Origin: Macrobrachium rosenbergii
Lineage: Eukaryota > Arthropoda > Malacostraca > Decapoda > Palaemonidae
Reading direction: 5' to 3'
Assembly (NCBI RefSeq): GCF_040412425.1
Contig: NC_089777.1
Coordinates: 33,967,537-34,031,536, forward strand
Length of the DNA: 64,000 bases
Below are positions 10,674 to 23,781 of this stretch, in pieces (positions within the stretch are counted from its first letter, which is position 1; each line of letters begins with the position of its first letter). The notes under the pieces are model-generated. The model worked only from the letters and a program-made list of their open reading frames with translations, had not been told where the DNA came from and searched no databases. Made by a program: the position numbers and the translations under genes.

Positions 10674-13662
10674 GTACGATATAAAAATGATACTGTAATT
10701 GGTCCTTTGCTTTGCATGTTCCATCATCAAGATTGTCCCCAAATATCAATGGCTAAAATTTTATTAGTGGAAACTTATTTCTTTTAACCTCTACAGGACA
10801 TGGTTACCATGAATTAATCTCATTAGAGTGATCATGAAATACATTGCAAAAGAATGAATTTTCTGTTTTGCAGTTGGATGTGCATTTGTGTTTGTGAATT
10901 GAATTAGCAAGTTTTGTTTTACAATGAAGGAATAAATGCAATTTAATTACATGGATAACATTTGGAATTGCTAAACAAAAAGATCATTTTAACTGTGATA
11001 TGGTTTTACAGTTTTTTCCAAGATATACTGTAGATTTATTTTTAGGATACATTAAATGTTATTACAAAAGAGCAGTTATTTAATGTTCTACAACCATTTA
11101 TACACTGTTCCATGCTATCATTTACCAGTAATTTTCTGTCACAGTACTCCACCTTGCATGGATGTTAAGGCTTTATTATCTTTATTTTTATTAACTTATT
11201 GAAGACTTACATGTAATGTATATTGCCATTTGCCTCAAAGTATCTGTAACATATGAAGTTTATTTGTTCCACATGCTTCCATTGTAATGCATCATTGTCA
11301 GCCATGCATGGATATTGCAGTATTCTCTGAGTTGTCAGCTATTCTGTTGATATTCAAATGACAGTATCCTGAAACAGGCATGGTTCTTCGATGCATTATT
11401 CCTTTTGACCATTTTTAACTGCATGTCATTTTTTATTTATTGTATTTTTTGTCATTTTTTTTTTTGTTAACCAGAGCTACCAAATCTTAATACACCATAG
11501 AATTAAGTAAGCAGTATACTGGAGACGGGTAAAATTTCATAAGATTTTTATTTACAAACAAAATGTTTTTATATTCCATTGCTGTCATTTAGGATCTGTC
11601 TGTAAGTGATATTTTTTAAGAGGAGTTACAAGTAGAATTGAGTACAATATCATTAGCTTAGTAGAGGCTATCCATTAATCATTATGAGCTTCAAACATGA
11701 TAAATTAATGAAGGTCTTGAATACAGAACCATAATTCATCATTCTTTTTTATATCATTTTAGGATGTGAAAACATGTGACAGTAACAGTACCCTTTTCAC
11801 ATTTCAGCAAGATACAATGTAGTTCTGATATATATTTTTTTACATTGTTTCATGGCTAACTTTTCAGAAAATTTCCAAAGGCTTTTGTCAAAATAAGATT
11901 CTTGAAGTGAAGATGTCTTTTGATGTAGAGCTTTCTTTAAGCTGGAGAATTTGTTATTGCTGCAGGATGGAACTCATAATTTCTCATAATTAAGAATTTT
12001 TTCATTAACCATAATTGAGTCTTTCATACAATATTGACAAAGTCACTTTTTGTATTCTAAAGTATACTGGAACATATCTGTTTATGTAATATGAGACGAT
12101 GTCATGTTAACCATTTTATTTTTATACATGACATTAAAGTATATATGATAGGGCACAATGTGATCTAGTTATTTGCTTTTCACTCAAATTATGGCTAATA
12201 ATGTCTACTTCACCAAAAGTGAAAATGTAACATTACTGATGATTCAAAAAATGTAGATATTTGATCCCATTTTCATAAAATATGTTGTTTCTGGGAGTGA
12301 CATTATTTAAACTAATTATAAATGTATTTTTTCATTGAAATTCCTTCGATAAAATTGAAGTACTATATTGCAAATGTCCTCTCTTGCTGCATAGTAATTT
12401 AATACATTACCTGATTGTTGGTAATCAGTGATAAAGTAATATATTACAAATTGTGAAACTACTTCACAATAATTAAGATATTTTATAAATTTTCTAGTGC
12501 CAGCTTGCTTTTTAGTTATACTTGACAAATAAAAAAAAAATCATTTATATTTTAGCTGGTGAGGCCTTTATTTATGCTAGTTTGCTTTACCAATAAAATG
12601 TATGTTCAAATGGCATACATTTGAGCAAATTTACTGGGCATAGTATTTATAAACTGCCATTCACTGTATCTTGGCAATGGACTACGTGCTGCGTACTCAA
12701 GTAGACCAATTAGCTAGTTTTATAAGAAATTTAAGCATTTTCATTTTAAGGAATGGAACCTAGTTGTGTTCTACAAACAAGTTGGTTAAACTTTGCATGG
12801 TAGCTCTGGTTGTGAAAGTATGCCAGTCAGTAGTTGCATGTTGAATGTTTTCTCTTTGTTTTTCTCCATGTTGCAGCTCACAACACTGTGGAGCCTCACC
12901 TGTAGCTGGCCAGTAGAAACAGGTGGGTTGAACCAGGCCATAAAAAGCTCACTGATTTCTGAGCTAGAATTATTGGCGGTTGCTTTTTCATTTAAAGCTT
13001 ATGAGTAGGTGTATGTCTCTATGCATTTATGTATGTCTGATTATATATCTCAGTTATACTTATAAACTTTTTTTAAATAAGTTCATATTTATTATAGATT
13101 ATTGCAGTGATCTGCCACACTAAAGTACATTTTTAAGAATGTTCAAGCAACTTTTTAATACAGTATAATGTACTAATTATTAGTTTCCGAACTATACTAT
13201 ACAATGTTTTAAATATGAAATTTTCAATACGAATTTGATGCTTCTTAGCTAATAAGTATGTCCTTATTAGAGCCTTTAACTTTGGTTTCCTGTTATTAAA
13301 GGGGTATATGACTTACAGTTTACCAAGATAACAATATTGCTGTTTTAGAGGTTAGAGGGAGCCCTCAAGTGGACTGTAAGCTATATAACTAAATCCCCCC
13401 CACCCAATTTCACCTCCCTCAGTTTGAATCTTCATTTTTTAATAAATGCAACTACATACAGTCAGAGGGAAGGAAGTGGAGAAGGGACTTTGGAGTAAGG
13501 AAATTCTTTTTATCCAAAACACACAATTTGTTTTGAATTATGTATTCATATACTGTGAAGTACAAACCATTGCTTTGCTTGGGTGGGAAGGAAATTGAAT
13601 AAGAAAATTTCTCTTTGAGTGTTTGACCTGTGGATGAGAGCAATACAGTAACTGTACTGTGC
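10674..13662 (+). other. first part of the 31.4-kb last intron
   Basis: AT-rich intronic sequence. Apart from a candidate alternative exon at 12877-12922 I see only homopolymer runs (for example T at 11456-11465) and no element ends. Confidence 0.6.
12877..12905 (+). CDS. candidate alternative terminal exon of the host gene
   Basis: A strong pyrimidine tract (TTTTCTCTTTGTTTTTCTCC) and TTGCAG precede this segment. Joined to the phase-1 end of the exon at 10673, it reads AHNTVEPHL and stops at TAG (12903-12905). A donor-like CAG|GTGGGT follows at 12922/12923, so it could also be a 46-base cassette that introduces an early stop. Either way it would replace the long C-terminus encoded at 42083. 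No polyadenylation signal is obvious nearby, which argues for a cassette or for no exon at all. Confidence 0.3.
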
Positions 13663-15597
13663 TTAACCGAGACCATCGAGAGACAAGGCCTGTTGGATGT
13701 TTTGTGACGTAAGCAACGGTAGTCCGAGTCGCTAGCACTGACTACCTTGCGAGACAAAAGAAATGTAAACAAAACGTCACTGACATACACAATTTGTTGT
13801 TTACCAGTCATGGTAATAAATTAATTTACTTAATTTTTTCGTCTACACTAATTTGTGTACACCAAATAATAATAACTCGAAACACAGGTTAAGAGATTTA
13901 TACAAAATACTGAACCAAAACAATTTATTTACAGTTACAATATAGTATATACCGAAGTACAAACATGTTTAATATTGTATTAAAAAATGTTTATGTAGTG
14001 TTCACGTCAAATTACAAGACGGCAGTGCATTGATTCATTCTACTATATGTGATTGAAATAACTTAATTATTGTCTTTTACATACAGCTATTATTTGGTAG
14101 TTGAAGTTTTAAACTTTCTCTTTTTATTCAACTTTTTGTTAGCTACAATATAGTTTTTCTTGGGAACAATAATTATTCAATAAAAAATGTTAGAAACCAA
14201 TACTATTAATTTTGATATTTTTCTGTACAGTGACCTTCATTACTTATTGGAGTAGCATATTTATTATTTAACCTTTGACCTTTATATGGGGATTTTACAT
14301 TCATTATTGCCCATCAAATGTAATGTAAAAAAAAATTACATTAATCTGCAACTTCTGAACAAAAAGGGAAGCAGTGATTTTTTCCAAGAGTTAGTAAAGC
14401 TTGAATGAGATACTCATTGAATATTTGTAAAGCTAAATGAACACTTTGTTTCTCAATGGTGGGTGAGGAGAATGCTTTTCATGACAGTTTATAATAATGT
14501 TTCAAGAGTTAACCATCTATCTCATGAAGTTTTTTCAGAGCTGAATGGTGCATAATGAATTTCATTTTCTAAAATATGATTTCCATCAAAGGAGAACCAT
14601 GGGAACTTCATTGTTTTATTTGTATCTTTCTGGCCAAGCCAATTATTCCTGGTAGCCTACATCTCAACAAGTGTACTTAATTTCTGCCTTTATAATCAAG
14701 ATATGGTTTTAAGTGAGTGTCATCCACTGTCAGTACCACTGTTTTGTCATTGGATAGTAATGATTTACATTTATTCTTAAAATGTGCATCAGAAAATGAG
14801 CCATTTTGTTCTGACGCTGGGGTAAACTGTTTGGAGATACACTCCTGATGGTAGAGTACCTCAGCAATATTAGGAATTTCTTATCTCTCAAGAGTATAAC
14901 TTTGAGAGGGAAAAAAAAAAATATTACCAGCTCTGATGAATAATCAAATTTATTCAGTCATTAACTGCAGTTGTTCAAATATGAATTTCAGCACAAGCAA
15001 ATGTTCGACTGATCATCAAAAATTATTGCCAAAAATGAAATCACTAATTTTATAACAGCAATGCTATTGCAGGTTTTAGAAATACACTCAGCAATGTCAG
15101 CTCTCTGCAAGTTATTCAATATCTACTCAATGATATTAGTATAATGAACCTCTGTAGGAATCATTAAATCTCCTAAGTGACGTACTTCAGAAACATGAAC
15201 AATGCATGTACTGTGCAGTTAGCCTTCACAGTAGGTAGGGTACTGTGTTGTACAGTATGCTATTTCATAAATCTGTACTCAACTGTTACCTGTGGAAGAG
15301 GAAAGATGGTCTTTTAATATTTGTACGAAATGTGTATATGAGCATTAAAACACAGTAATGCCATAAGGTTAGGTTAGTTATTGACATCCCTTCTGTTTTG
15401 TACCTGTAACCCTAGAAAACTAGGCCAGTCTAATTTTATTCACCTTAACCAAACTAGGTCCAATAAGGTTTATTCCTTACCTCTGACTACTGGCAATGGT
15501 AACTTGCCTACTTATTGATCACTATACTGTACATCCACTTGTGATGAACCTAACTTCTAAGTCTGTGCCATTTCCAAAGCTCTTGCTAAGTCCTACA

Positions 15598-15668
15598 CTG
15601 GGAGTTGTCTGGACATAGGCTACTCTGGGAGTTGTCTGGACATAGGCTACACTGGGAGTTGTCTGGGT
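15598..15668 (+). repeat. 27-bp tandem repeat, three units
   Basis: Units start at 15598, 15625 and 15652 with CTGGGAGTTGTCTGGACATAGG. Two to three more diverged copies of the same unit lie at about 17015-17095, so the sequence was duplicated within the surrounding inverted-repeat element. Confidence 0.85.
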
Positions 15669-15689
15669 AATTCTAAGCTGGCTGTCTGC

Positions 15690-15950
15690 AGTGAGCTTGC
15701 CTATGGCAATTGACGTTTTCCTATTTTATTGGACGTGCTGAACAAGATTTTAAAATAACATTTTGGCGGTCGGCTGTAACTAAAATGTAATTGACCCTTG
15801 AAAACTGCACATCTATAGTGTGGGTCGCATACAGCTCAAGGGTAAATTACAGCTTAGCAGCAGCCTACCGGCAAAATGTTACCCTAAATTCATGTAAAGC
15901 AAGGAAAACAACACAGAAAAACATCAATTGCCATAGTCTAGCTCAACTGG
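15690..15950. repeat. imperfect inverted repeat around a short spacer, with a third copy at 16900-17020
   Basis: The block 15690-15790 (containing GGCAATTGACGTTTTCC and TTTGGCGGTCGGCTGTAACT) reappears in reverse complement at about 15840-15945 (TTACAGCTTAGCAGCAGCC, CATCAATTGCCATAG). A third, same-sense copy of the second arm is at 16905-17020 (GTTACAGCTCAGTTACTTTTG, AACGTCAACTGTCATAGG). This foldback layout is not explained by a gene. Confidence 0.6.
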
Positions 15951-17704
15951 ACACTATTCGTTGCTTGCGACCTGTGTGAAGAAACTTAACAGGTAAGCAA
16001 AGCTGCCATCTTGGGTTACGTAACCACTAGGGAGCCATATGTTCAAGGGGGGGGGGAGATGGGGTTACGGCACTGCACAGAAAGTATGAGTTGGTAAAGT
16101 GACGTAGGACTTACGTAGAGACGTGGCGGTAAATAACAGTTACCCCAAAAAAATAATGCTTCCATATAAAAAACACTATGGTAAATCTATATATTAGCTC
16201 CGTGCCTGTTTTTACCTTTTCAACTGGTTTTTTCTACACTTTTAGGGGTTCTGATACTGGCAGTGCATCTGTTTGTTGTCGGCCAAATGGAGTGTCCCTT
16301 CGCTGTATGTAGTACTGGCCCGGGGGGAGGGGGTACCCATACATTAACAAGTTATTGCACTTGCCGGACGGGATATAAACCGTTTGAAACAGACGTACCC
16401 GTGCTCTGTCTTGTGAAGATCGCGTATGGAAACCCCTTGTTGGATGGACTTCACAGGTTAATTACACTCGAGCGCCAAAAATTAAATTTAAATTCATAAT
16501 TAGCAACCAAAAAACTGTAGAAAAAGGTAATATTACAACGTGATTGGTTTAGTACGCCCAACCCCCAAAACACCTGCCAACTACTCTCTCAGTTAGGGGC
16601 ATTGAGTGAACCGAAATCTCCCCTGTAAATCGACACATGCTTGAAAAGTGCCTTTGGAACGGCTCCTGCTGTCCATTTATCCGGCCTTTTTTTTTTTTGC
16701 TAGTTTTTTGTGTTCCAAATGGCATATGTAACAAGAAACACAGCAGTAAGGTGGCCAAACCTTTTCCCAAGTTATTTACCCCACCCAGAACCCCGGATGC
16801 CCAACGGGTCCCCCTTACCGTTAGCTATTCTCGAAAGTGTTTTCACCCACCCAAAACCCGAACTCCCAACAGGTCGCTCTTACCATCGGCTACATTTCTT
16901 AAGGTGAGTTACAGCTCAGTTACTTTTGGCCGCTAAAATATTACCTTGAATTCTTGTTCAGCAGGTAAAGTTCTATAGAAAAACGTCAACTGTCATAGGC
17001 TTAGATCTACCATTATCTGGATATAGGCTACACTAAGAGTTGTCTGGACAAAAGGCTACACTGGGAGTTGTCTGGACATAGGCAACATTGGGAGTTCTGT
17101 GTTAAGTCTAGTTTATATGAATTCCAACTAAAACTCAATCTAAGAGCTAAACCAGTCTTTCTTTATATTGCACTTTACCTTGCTGCTCACAACACCTACC
17201 TAAAATCCCTTTTTCTGGCTACAGAATTCTTAGTCTATACCTGGGTGTAGGCTATACTTGCATAGGCCTAACTCATGTTACCTTACCTGACAAACCTAAC
17301 TGTATGTTATCCTAATGTGGAATGGAATGGAATATGAAATTTAGGCTTAAAGCCAAGCACTGGAATCCACGGGATTATTCAACGCTAGTTATGGTCATGT
17401 TATCCAGAGGCAAAAGTCAAACACTTGTTGCAGTGAACTTAGTGTTGAGTTTACCTACTTACCATGCTAAGTTCGTTCAATAAAACACACTTGATATATC
17501 TGTGGCACGCTACTTCATTATGCCTTGTAAGTTTTACGGTCCAATTAACAAATAAAACAACGGAACTACGAGAAAACCTCGTACTCAAAAGATGCACAAG
17601 AAGGAAGCTCGAGAGAGAAAGACTCGCCAATGTCGGACTACCAGGGTCGATGTCATCATGACGTCATATCCAACAGGCCTTGTCTCTCTGTGGTCTTGGC
17701 TTAA

Positions 17705-18939
17705 CTCATATTTTCATCTGCTCACAGTTCATGCTACAAGCTGCTTAACCTTTTTAAGTATGAAACCTTGGCAAATCATGTCTTTCCTCAATTGTGGTGT
17801 GTTTAAAGTTACAGTACTCTGTTTCTCAGCAAACCCAGGACTTTAGTGTCAATTTCATTTATCAACAAAATGTTTACAAAAACTTTTGAAGGAAGAAGAG
17901 CTACTTACAGTTGGCAAATAATGGGTGTATGTGGCAGATTCATTGGCTCCTAGCTATCAAATCAGCCTCGGTTATTGTCTGTCTGACCACTACAATGTTG
18001 CTAGTGATTTTCATGTACAGTATAGCTTTTTCTATTAATGTATCTGGTTCTGGTTTATATATGGGCTTGTCTCTCTGATATTTTTTTATTATAGTGCACA
18101 TGGTGTGATTCAGCTTTTTGGATTAAGTACTGGCAGTAGTACAGAAATGTATGTAAATACCAGTATTGGTTTTGTTTTTTCAAGAGCAGAATGCCTGGTA
18201 ATTTCCCATTATATTTCTTTCTGTGTTTAAAATAGTCTTGTAAGTGCAGATTACAATGATTCTGAGGTATAGGTTGCTAACTGTTTTGAGTCATTTAGGT
18301 AGTTAGCTATTTACTTCCCAAGAAAACCCATTTGGTAGGCTTACTAAATGTTTAGAACTACAGCTGCAAACCAACTTCATGATTAGGTTTGCTATGGCAT
18401 TAGATGCAAACCTGTTCTGTAATTAGATTCACTCTGTGATTGGAACCACAGCGTCATCTGCTCAATTTTGTAGATAGAACTGGTTTTAAACCACTTCCAG
18501 GCCTTATACAACTTCATGCCAGAGCATCTTGAGCAAAGAAAAATTATATAATTTTATGTTCAGACTGTACTTTTTAATGATACTGAAGAAGGGATATTTT
18601 TAATAACATTCACTAGTTAGTGAAATGTGCAGTTCTCAGCCCTTGCCAGATTCAGCTTTAAGATAAGCCAATCCAACTTTAAAATACACCCATTCTGTTG
18701 ACTGAATGGCTACAGTGCCAATCTATCAGTTGACTTGAGCCAGTACAGTAATTAAACATCATCAATAGAGCTGTGTTAATACCATGGAAATAAGCTGGTC
18801 CAGTATTAAGGACCTGACATGTTCCAGTATAGATGGCACAGTCTTCTGTAGTACTAAAGATCTTAGCAGCTTCAGCACCAATGACCACAACTGCTTTATA
18901 ATGATGGCCTAAGGCTGCTCAGGCAGATTTATCCTAATG
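17705..18939 (+). other. intronic sequence, nothing recognised
   Basis: AT-rich, with stops in all frames within short distance and no element ends that I can see. Confidence 0.6.
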
Positions 18940-20490
18940 CAGGCAGTCCCCGGTTATCGGCGATCCTGTTTTACGGCACTTGTCTAGCGATGACAATAAC
19001 CGGATTTTCAACACCAAGCGCTATTAACCCTTAAACGCCAACTGGACGTATCGTACGTCGACTAAAATTGTCTGTCGGGTGCCGAGTGGACGTACGGAAT
19101 GTCGACTACAAAAAGTTTTTTTAAATATTCGCGGAAAAATAGTTATAGGCCTAGTTTGTTAAAGATTTTAAATCACGCGCCTTGAGGGATGCTGGGAGTT
19201 TGCGGATCATGCTGTTGTTTTGTTTACAAGTGTTACCCAGCCGGCATGCGCCAATTCCTTTCTTCTCGCACTACAGAGCATCAGCGACGCATCTCAGAAA
19301 TCCTTTTGTCACTTTGTCGTAATTTTTGCACCATTTTATATTAGCCGTTACATAAAGTTTTATATATGAAAAGGTGCGCAATTTCATGTAGAATACAACA
19401 AAAAACAACCCATGGTTGTAGCTTTTATAAGTTTTGAAATATTTTCATATAAATCACGATAAGTGCCAAAATTTCAACCTTCGGTCAACTTTGACTCGAC
19501 CGAAATGGTCGAAAAACGCAATTGTAAGCTAAAACTCTTACATTCTAGTAATATTCAATCATTTACCTTCATTTTGCAACAAATTGGAAGTCTCTAGCAC
19601 AATGTTTCGATTTATGGTGAATTTTTGAAAAAACTTTTTCCTTACGTCTGCACGGTAACAGCTGAAAATCTCAGAAATTCTTTCGTCACTTTGTCGTAAT
19701 TTTTGCACCATTTTATATTAGCCGTTACATAAAGTTTTATATATGAAAATGTGTGCAATTTCATGTAGATTACAACAAAAAACAACCCATGGTTGTAGCT
19801 TTTATCAGTTTTGAAATATTTTCATATAAATCACGATAAGTGCCAAAATTTCAACCTTCGGTCAACTTTGACTTGACCGAAATGGTCGAAAAACGCAATT
19901 GCAAGCTAAAACTCTTACTTTCTAGTAATATTCAATCATTTACCTTCATTTTGCAACAAATTGGAAGTCTCTAGCACAATGTTTCGATTTATGGTGAATT
20001 TTTTAAAAAAACCTTTTCCTTATGTCCGCGCATCAGTAACTCTGCCGAAAATCTCAGAAATTCTTTTGTCACTTTGTCGTAATGTTTGCACCGTTTTATA
20101 TTAGCTGTTACATAAAGTTTTATATATGAAAATGTGCACAATTTCATGTAGAATACAACAAAAAACAATCCATGGTTGTAGCTTTTATCAGTTTTGAAAT
20201 ATTTTCATATAAATCACGATAAATGCCAAAATTTCAACCTTCAGTCAACTTTGACTCGACCGAAATGGTTGAAAAACGCAATTGTAAGCTAAAACTCTTA
20301 CATTCTAGTAATATTCAATCATTAACTTAATCTTGCAATAAATTGGAAGTCTCTAGCACAATATTTCGATTTATGGTGAATTTTTTAAAAAAACTTTTTC
20401 CTTACGTCCGCGTGCGGTAACTCGGCCGAAAATCTCAGAAATTCTTTCATCACTTTGTCGTAATGTTTATCCCGTTTTATATTAGCCGTT

Positions 20491-20652
20491 TGTAGGATGG
20501 TTGATTGTGTGTGATGTATGTTGTCAGGAGGAGAGTGGAATTGGCGCCAATGTTTCCCGCGCACCTGCACTTCACTGGCAGTCACACCTCTGTACTGATT
20601 GGACATGTAATAAAGCACTGGAGTGTCCCACTGTTTCCTTCTGCCTCTAACA
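20491..20652 (+). repeat. 5' LTR of the gypsy element
   Basis: 162 bp, starting TGTAGGATGG and ending CTCTAACA. It contains AATAAAG at about 20610-20616 as a polyadenylation signal. It differs from the 3' LTR by about six substitutions and a one-base indel. Confidence 0.93.
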
Positions 20653-20670
20653 TGGCGCAGTGAGTAGGAT
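20653..20670 (+). other. tRNA primer-binding site of the gypsy element
   Basis: TGGCGCAGTGAGTAGG directly follows the 5' LTR. TGG complements the CCA tail of a tRNA. I do not assign the tRNA species. Confidence 0.7.
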
Positions 20671-20766
20671 CCTGTAAAAGGATAAGGATTTACACCAGGG
20701 AGACCGTCTTTCACAACAGGGAGGACACGACGATCCTCTAGGGGTGCCCACAGTACTCCCGTTGGA

Positions 20767-21675
20767 GTGGCGCCAAGATCAGCAGCTCTTCAGCATGTAG
20801 TTGCCGAAGGGCGAGATGCATTGCAAGCCCTTAATGACGGCTTGGCTACAATGGCGAGTGGCTTGTGTCTACAGAGCAGCCCCAGGGCCCCAGCCCCACC
20901 ACGATCAGAGAAGTGTGCTTTGGAAATGTCCTCGGCCTCCTTCAGGACTTGGAAGCGGTCCATGACACAGTGGCTTAGGCTATATAAGCTTCAACCAATG
21001 GATGCAGTTCAACACATTAGGCTTCACTGCACCCCAGAGTTGCAACGTACACTGGATGCCAGGTATAGTGATGCACAGTGGGCTAATTTGTCTCCAGAAG
21101 GGGCTTTGGATGCTATAGGGGCCATGGTTCTGCGTGCTTCAATCAGGCCGTGCATTGGGCTGAGTTTTTGTGTATATGCAAGGACGTGAGGAGTCAATTA
21201 GTGAATATTTTGCAAAGTGCTCGCAAAAAGCCATGGATTGTGGCTTCCAGTGTCCTAGCTGTCATAGCGATTTGTCCGAATATATGCTTATTAGGAAGCT
21301 TATGGTAGGTCTAATGGATGAGATATTGAAAAGAGACCTCTATAGGTCGTGTGATTCCATTTGTAGTGTAGATGCCTTAAGGGCAGTGTGTGCGACATAT
21401 GAGGCAGCCCGCAAAGATGCTTCCATGCCCCAGCATGACACATGGCATCAAGAGCTACGTGCGGCCGATGTGGAGACAGACCCCAGTCCCCCTGAGTGTG
21501 CAGCGGTGAAGAGCAGTGAGAGGTCCTCAGTTTCCATCAGTGCTCATATGTGTGGGAATTGTGGAGTGCAGCATGAGCCAAGGAAGGTGTTGTGCCCAGC
21601 GAGAAATAGTGTTTGTCATGGCTGTCAAAAATTGGCCACTTGAAACGGTTCTGTAGGAGCAAGAAGAAGATGGTG
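20767..21675 (+). pseudogene. gypsy gag (capsid and nucleocapsid), frameshifted
   Basis: Two overlapping frames (20767-21189, then 21170-21643) together give a gag-like protein. The first contains FRTWKRSMTQWLRLYKL and IRLHCTPELQRTLDARYSD, a helical capsid pattern. The second contains LMVGLMDEILKRDLYR, then a cysteine-rich end with CGNCG, CPA, and CHGC followed after another frameshift by GHLKRFCRSKKK, which together form a zinc-knuckle arrangement. Frame changes at about 21160-21190 and 21620-21640 break it. In intact relatives this protein would package the element RNA in cytoplasmic particles. Confidence 0.8.
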
Positions 21676-21679
21676 AGTG

Positions 21680-23727
21680 ATGCCCCTGCTTCATTCAGTA
21701 ACACTGGGAGCAGTCACCGCCGGGTACAACCCAGTGTGCAGCCTACTATACAAGTGATAGTGTCCTCATCAGTGCATGGGCCTAGGCCTAAGGGTCACAA
21801 GCCTGTACAGGCTGTGGTAGACACGGTGGCCCAAGTATGTGTTGCAGGCCCCACCTTGCTGTCGACCCTCATTGAAAGACCTGCCCTTTCACAACACTGC
21901 CAGCCTACGTGATGTTGCCAATGTTCGATTGGAGTGTATGGGGACTGCCCCTCTTCGCATTCAGTCCGGTGCCAGGACAACCATCCAAGAAGTGTACTTC
22001 ATCAAGTCTGCAAGGTCTTCCTTCCTTTCATTGGCTGCTTGTAAGGACCTTGGCCTCGTGCCCCAGTCCTTTCCCCACCACCTACCAGTGTCAGCGAGCC
22101 TCGCACTGGAGCATGAGGTCCCCACACCCATTGGGCCATCCCTGCCTAAGCCCTCATCCATGCCCTTTCCACCAGTGGAGGAGAACATCCCAAAGTTGGA
22201 GCAGTGGCTCTTGTGCCATTTTTTGTCATCAATTTTCAATACAGAGAGGGAGCCCCTCCCAGTCATGGAGGGCAAGCCGCACCATATTCATCTACTGCCG
22301 GGGACAACCCCCTATGCATGCCACACCCCAGCATCAGTGCCAAAGCATTGGGAGTCAGAAGTGAAGAAGCAGTTGGACCAGGACATCAAGAAGGGCATCA
22401 TTGAGGAGGTGCCTACTGGTGAAGCAATAGAATGGTGTGCGAGGATGGTCATTGTTGCCAAGAAGTCAGGTCAGCCTCGCCGCACTGTGGACTTTCAATG
22501 CCTTAATGCCTCCTGCAGGAGAGAGACGCATCACACCCCTGCTCCTTTCAACATGATCTCTGGGGTGCCTTTACATTCCTTCAAGACAGTGGCAGATGCG
22601 CATTGGGGCTTCCACCAGGTGGAGTTAGATGAAGAGAGCCGCAGAATCAACCTTTATCACACCCTGGGGGCGTTACCAGTACTGAAGAACGCCCATGTGA
22701 CACTGTTCAGCTTCAGATGCCTACACTAAGAGGTTTGATGATGCCATCAAGGACATCCCCCAAAAACACAAATGTGTGGACGATACTCTTCTGTATGACA
22801 ACAGCGTCGAGGAGGCCTTCTGGCACACCTATAATTTCTTGGACATGTGTGCCAAAAAGGGCATAACCCTCAAGCCAGAGAAATTCAGTTTCTGCCGAAG
22901 AGAAGTGAACTTTGTCAGATTCCAGCTGGGATGGGATTCCTACAGGCCCACAGAGGAGAGTCTAGCTGCCATACGGAGATTCCCTATGCCAGACAACCCC
23001 TCTGTCACTGACATCAGGTCATGGTATGGCTTTGTCAACCAGTTGGCACTCTTCCTCGCCACTGCCCTGCTGATGGAACCCTTTAGAGACCTCCTGAAGA
23101 AGTCTACAAGTAAGAATGTGTACTGGGATAGCAACCTACAAGGGAGATTCCACCAAGCACAGGAGGCCATATGCAAGCTGGCCAAGGATGGGCTGGTATA
23201 CTATGACAAATCCCGACCTACAGCAGCCCTAACAGATTGGAGCAGGGATGGGATCGGGTTTGTCATCCTGCAGCAGTACTGTGCTTGTGCCTCGGCTGAT
23301 GTCCCATTTTGCTGCAAGGGTGGGTGGTGAATCGCCTTATGTGGGAGCCGCCATTTGTCGCAGGCTGAAGCTGGGTATGCTGCTGTTGAGGGAGAAGCCT
23401 TAGCTGTCACATGGTGTCTCAAGAAGGCCAGGCTACTCCTGTTGGGCTGCCCCAACTTACTGATCGTTACTGATCACCGCCTGCTGGTCAAGCTTCCTGG
23501 GTGATAGAGAGCTGAAGGATATACTAAACCCAAGACTCTTCCGTCTCAAGGAGAAGACCCTACAATACAGGTTCCAGGTAAGATACTTGCCAGGAAAGAG
23601 GAATTGCGCTGCTGACTTCTTATCACGCTTCCCTGCTCTCCGTTGTGAACCAGATGACAAGGATTCTGAACTTGAAGAGGATATGACTGCCGCCCTTGTT
23701 GCTGCTTCGGCCACTGCCCTTGAATAA
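21680..23727 (+). pseudogene. gypsy pol: protease, reverse transcriptase and RNase H, broken
   Basis: The protease active site reads VVDTVAQVCVAGP (about 21810-21850), where DTG has become DTV. RT blocks: HIHLLPGTTPYA, EWCARMVIVAKKSGQPR, TVDFQCLN, then ADAHWGFHQVELDEESR. A frameshift near 22650 precedes a catalytic box read as CVDDTLLYD (about 22773-22800); the first residue is Cys where most gypsy elements have Tyr or Phe. Then LKPEKFSFCRREVNFV. RNase H: TAALTDWSRDGIGFV, an in-frame TGA at about 23328, EAGYAAVEGEALAV, VTDHRLLVKL, then a frameshift near 23500 and YLPGKRNCAADFLSRFPAL. The lesions mean no functional enzyme is made. Confidence 0.88.
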
Positions 23728-23781
23728 GAATGCCTCATACTGGATGAGGAGAGGGTCAAAGAAGCAGCCTCTAAAGACCCT

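Larger units (their letters stand above)
13667..17700. mobile_element. about 4-kb non-autonomous inverted-repeat element with TTAA flanks (piggyBac-like)
   Basis: The left end, TTAA then CCGAGACCATCGAGAGACAAGG (13663 on), is matched by the right end read in reverse, TTAA then GCCAAGACCACAGAGAGACAAGG (ending 17704). Similarity continues through GGCCTGTTGGAT and recurs at GGTAGTCCGA, giving an interrupted terminal repeat of about 70 bp. TTAA on both sides is the piggyBac target-site hallmark. No transposase is present. The inside has repeated blocks (15598-15668, 15690-15950, 16900-17095). It sits in the host last intron. The ends are diverged, so the class is inference. Confidence 0.55.

Noticed and set aside
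16263..16499. Small secreted-protein-like frame with several Cys
   Set aside because: No signal peptide, no splice support, and it sits inside a repeat-rich element.
15598..17095. CRISPR-like spaced repeats
   Set aside because: The 27-bp units are directly tandem without spacers, and the genome is eukaryotic.
20385..20714. Minus-strand frame across the 5' LTR
   Set aside because: A shadow frame over the tandem unit and LTR; the frame has no domain and crosses an insertion junction.
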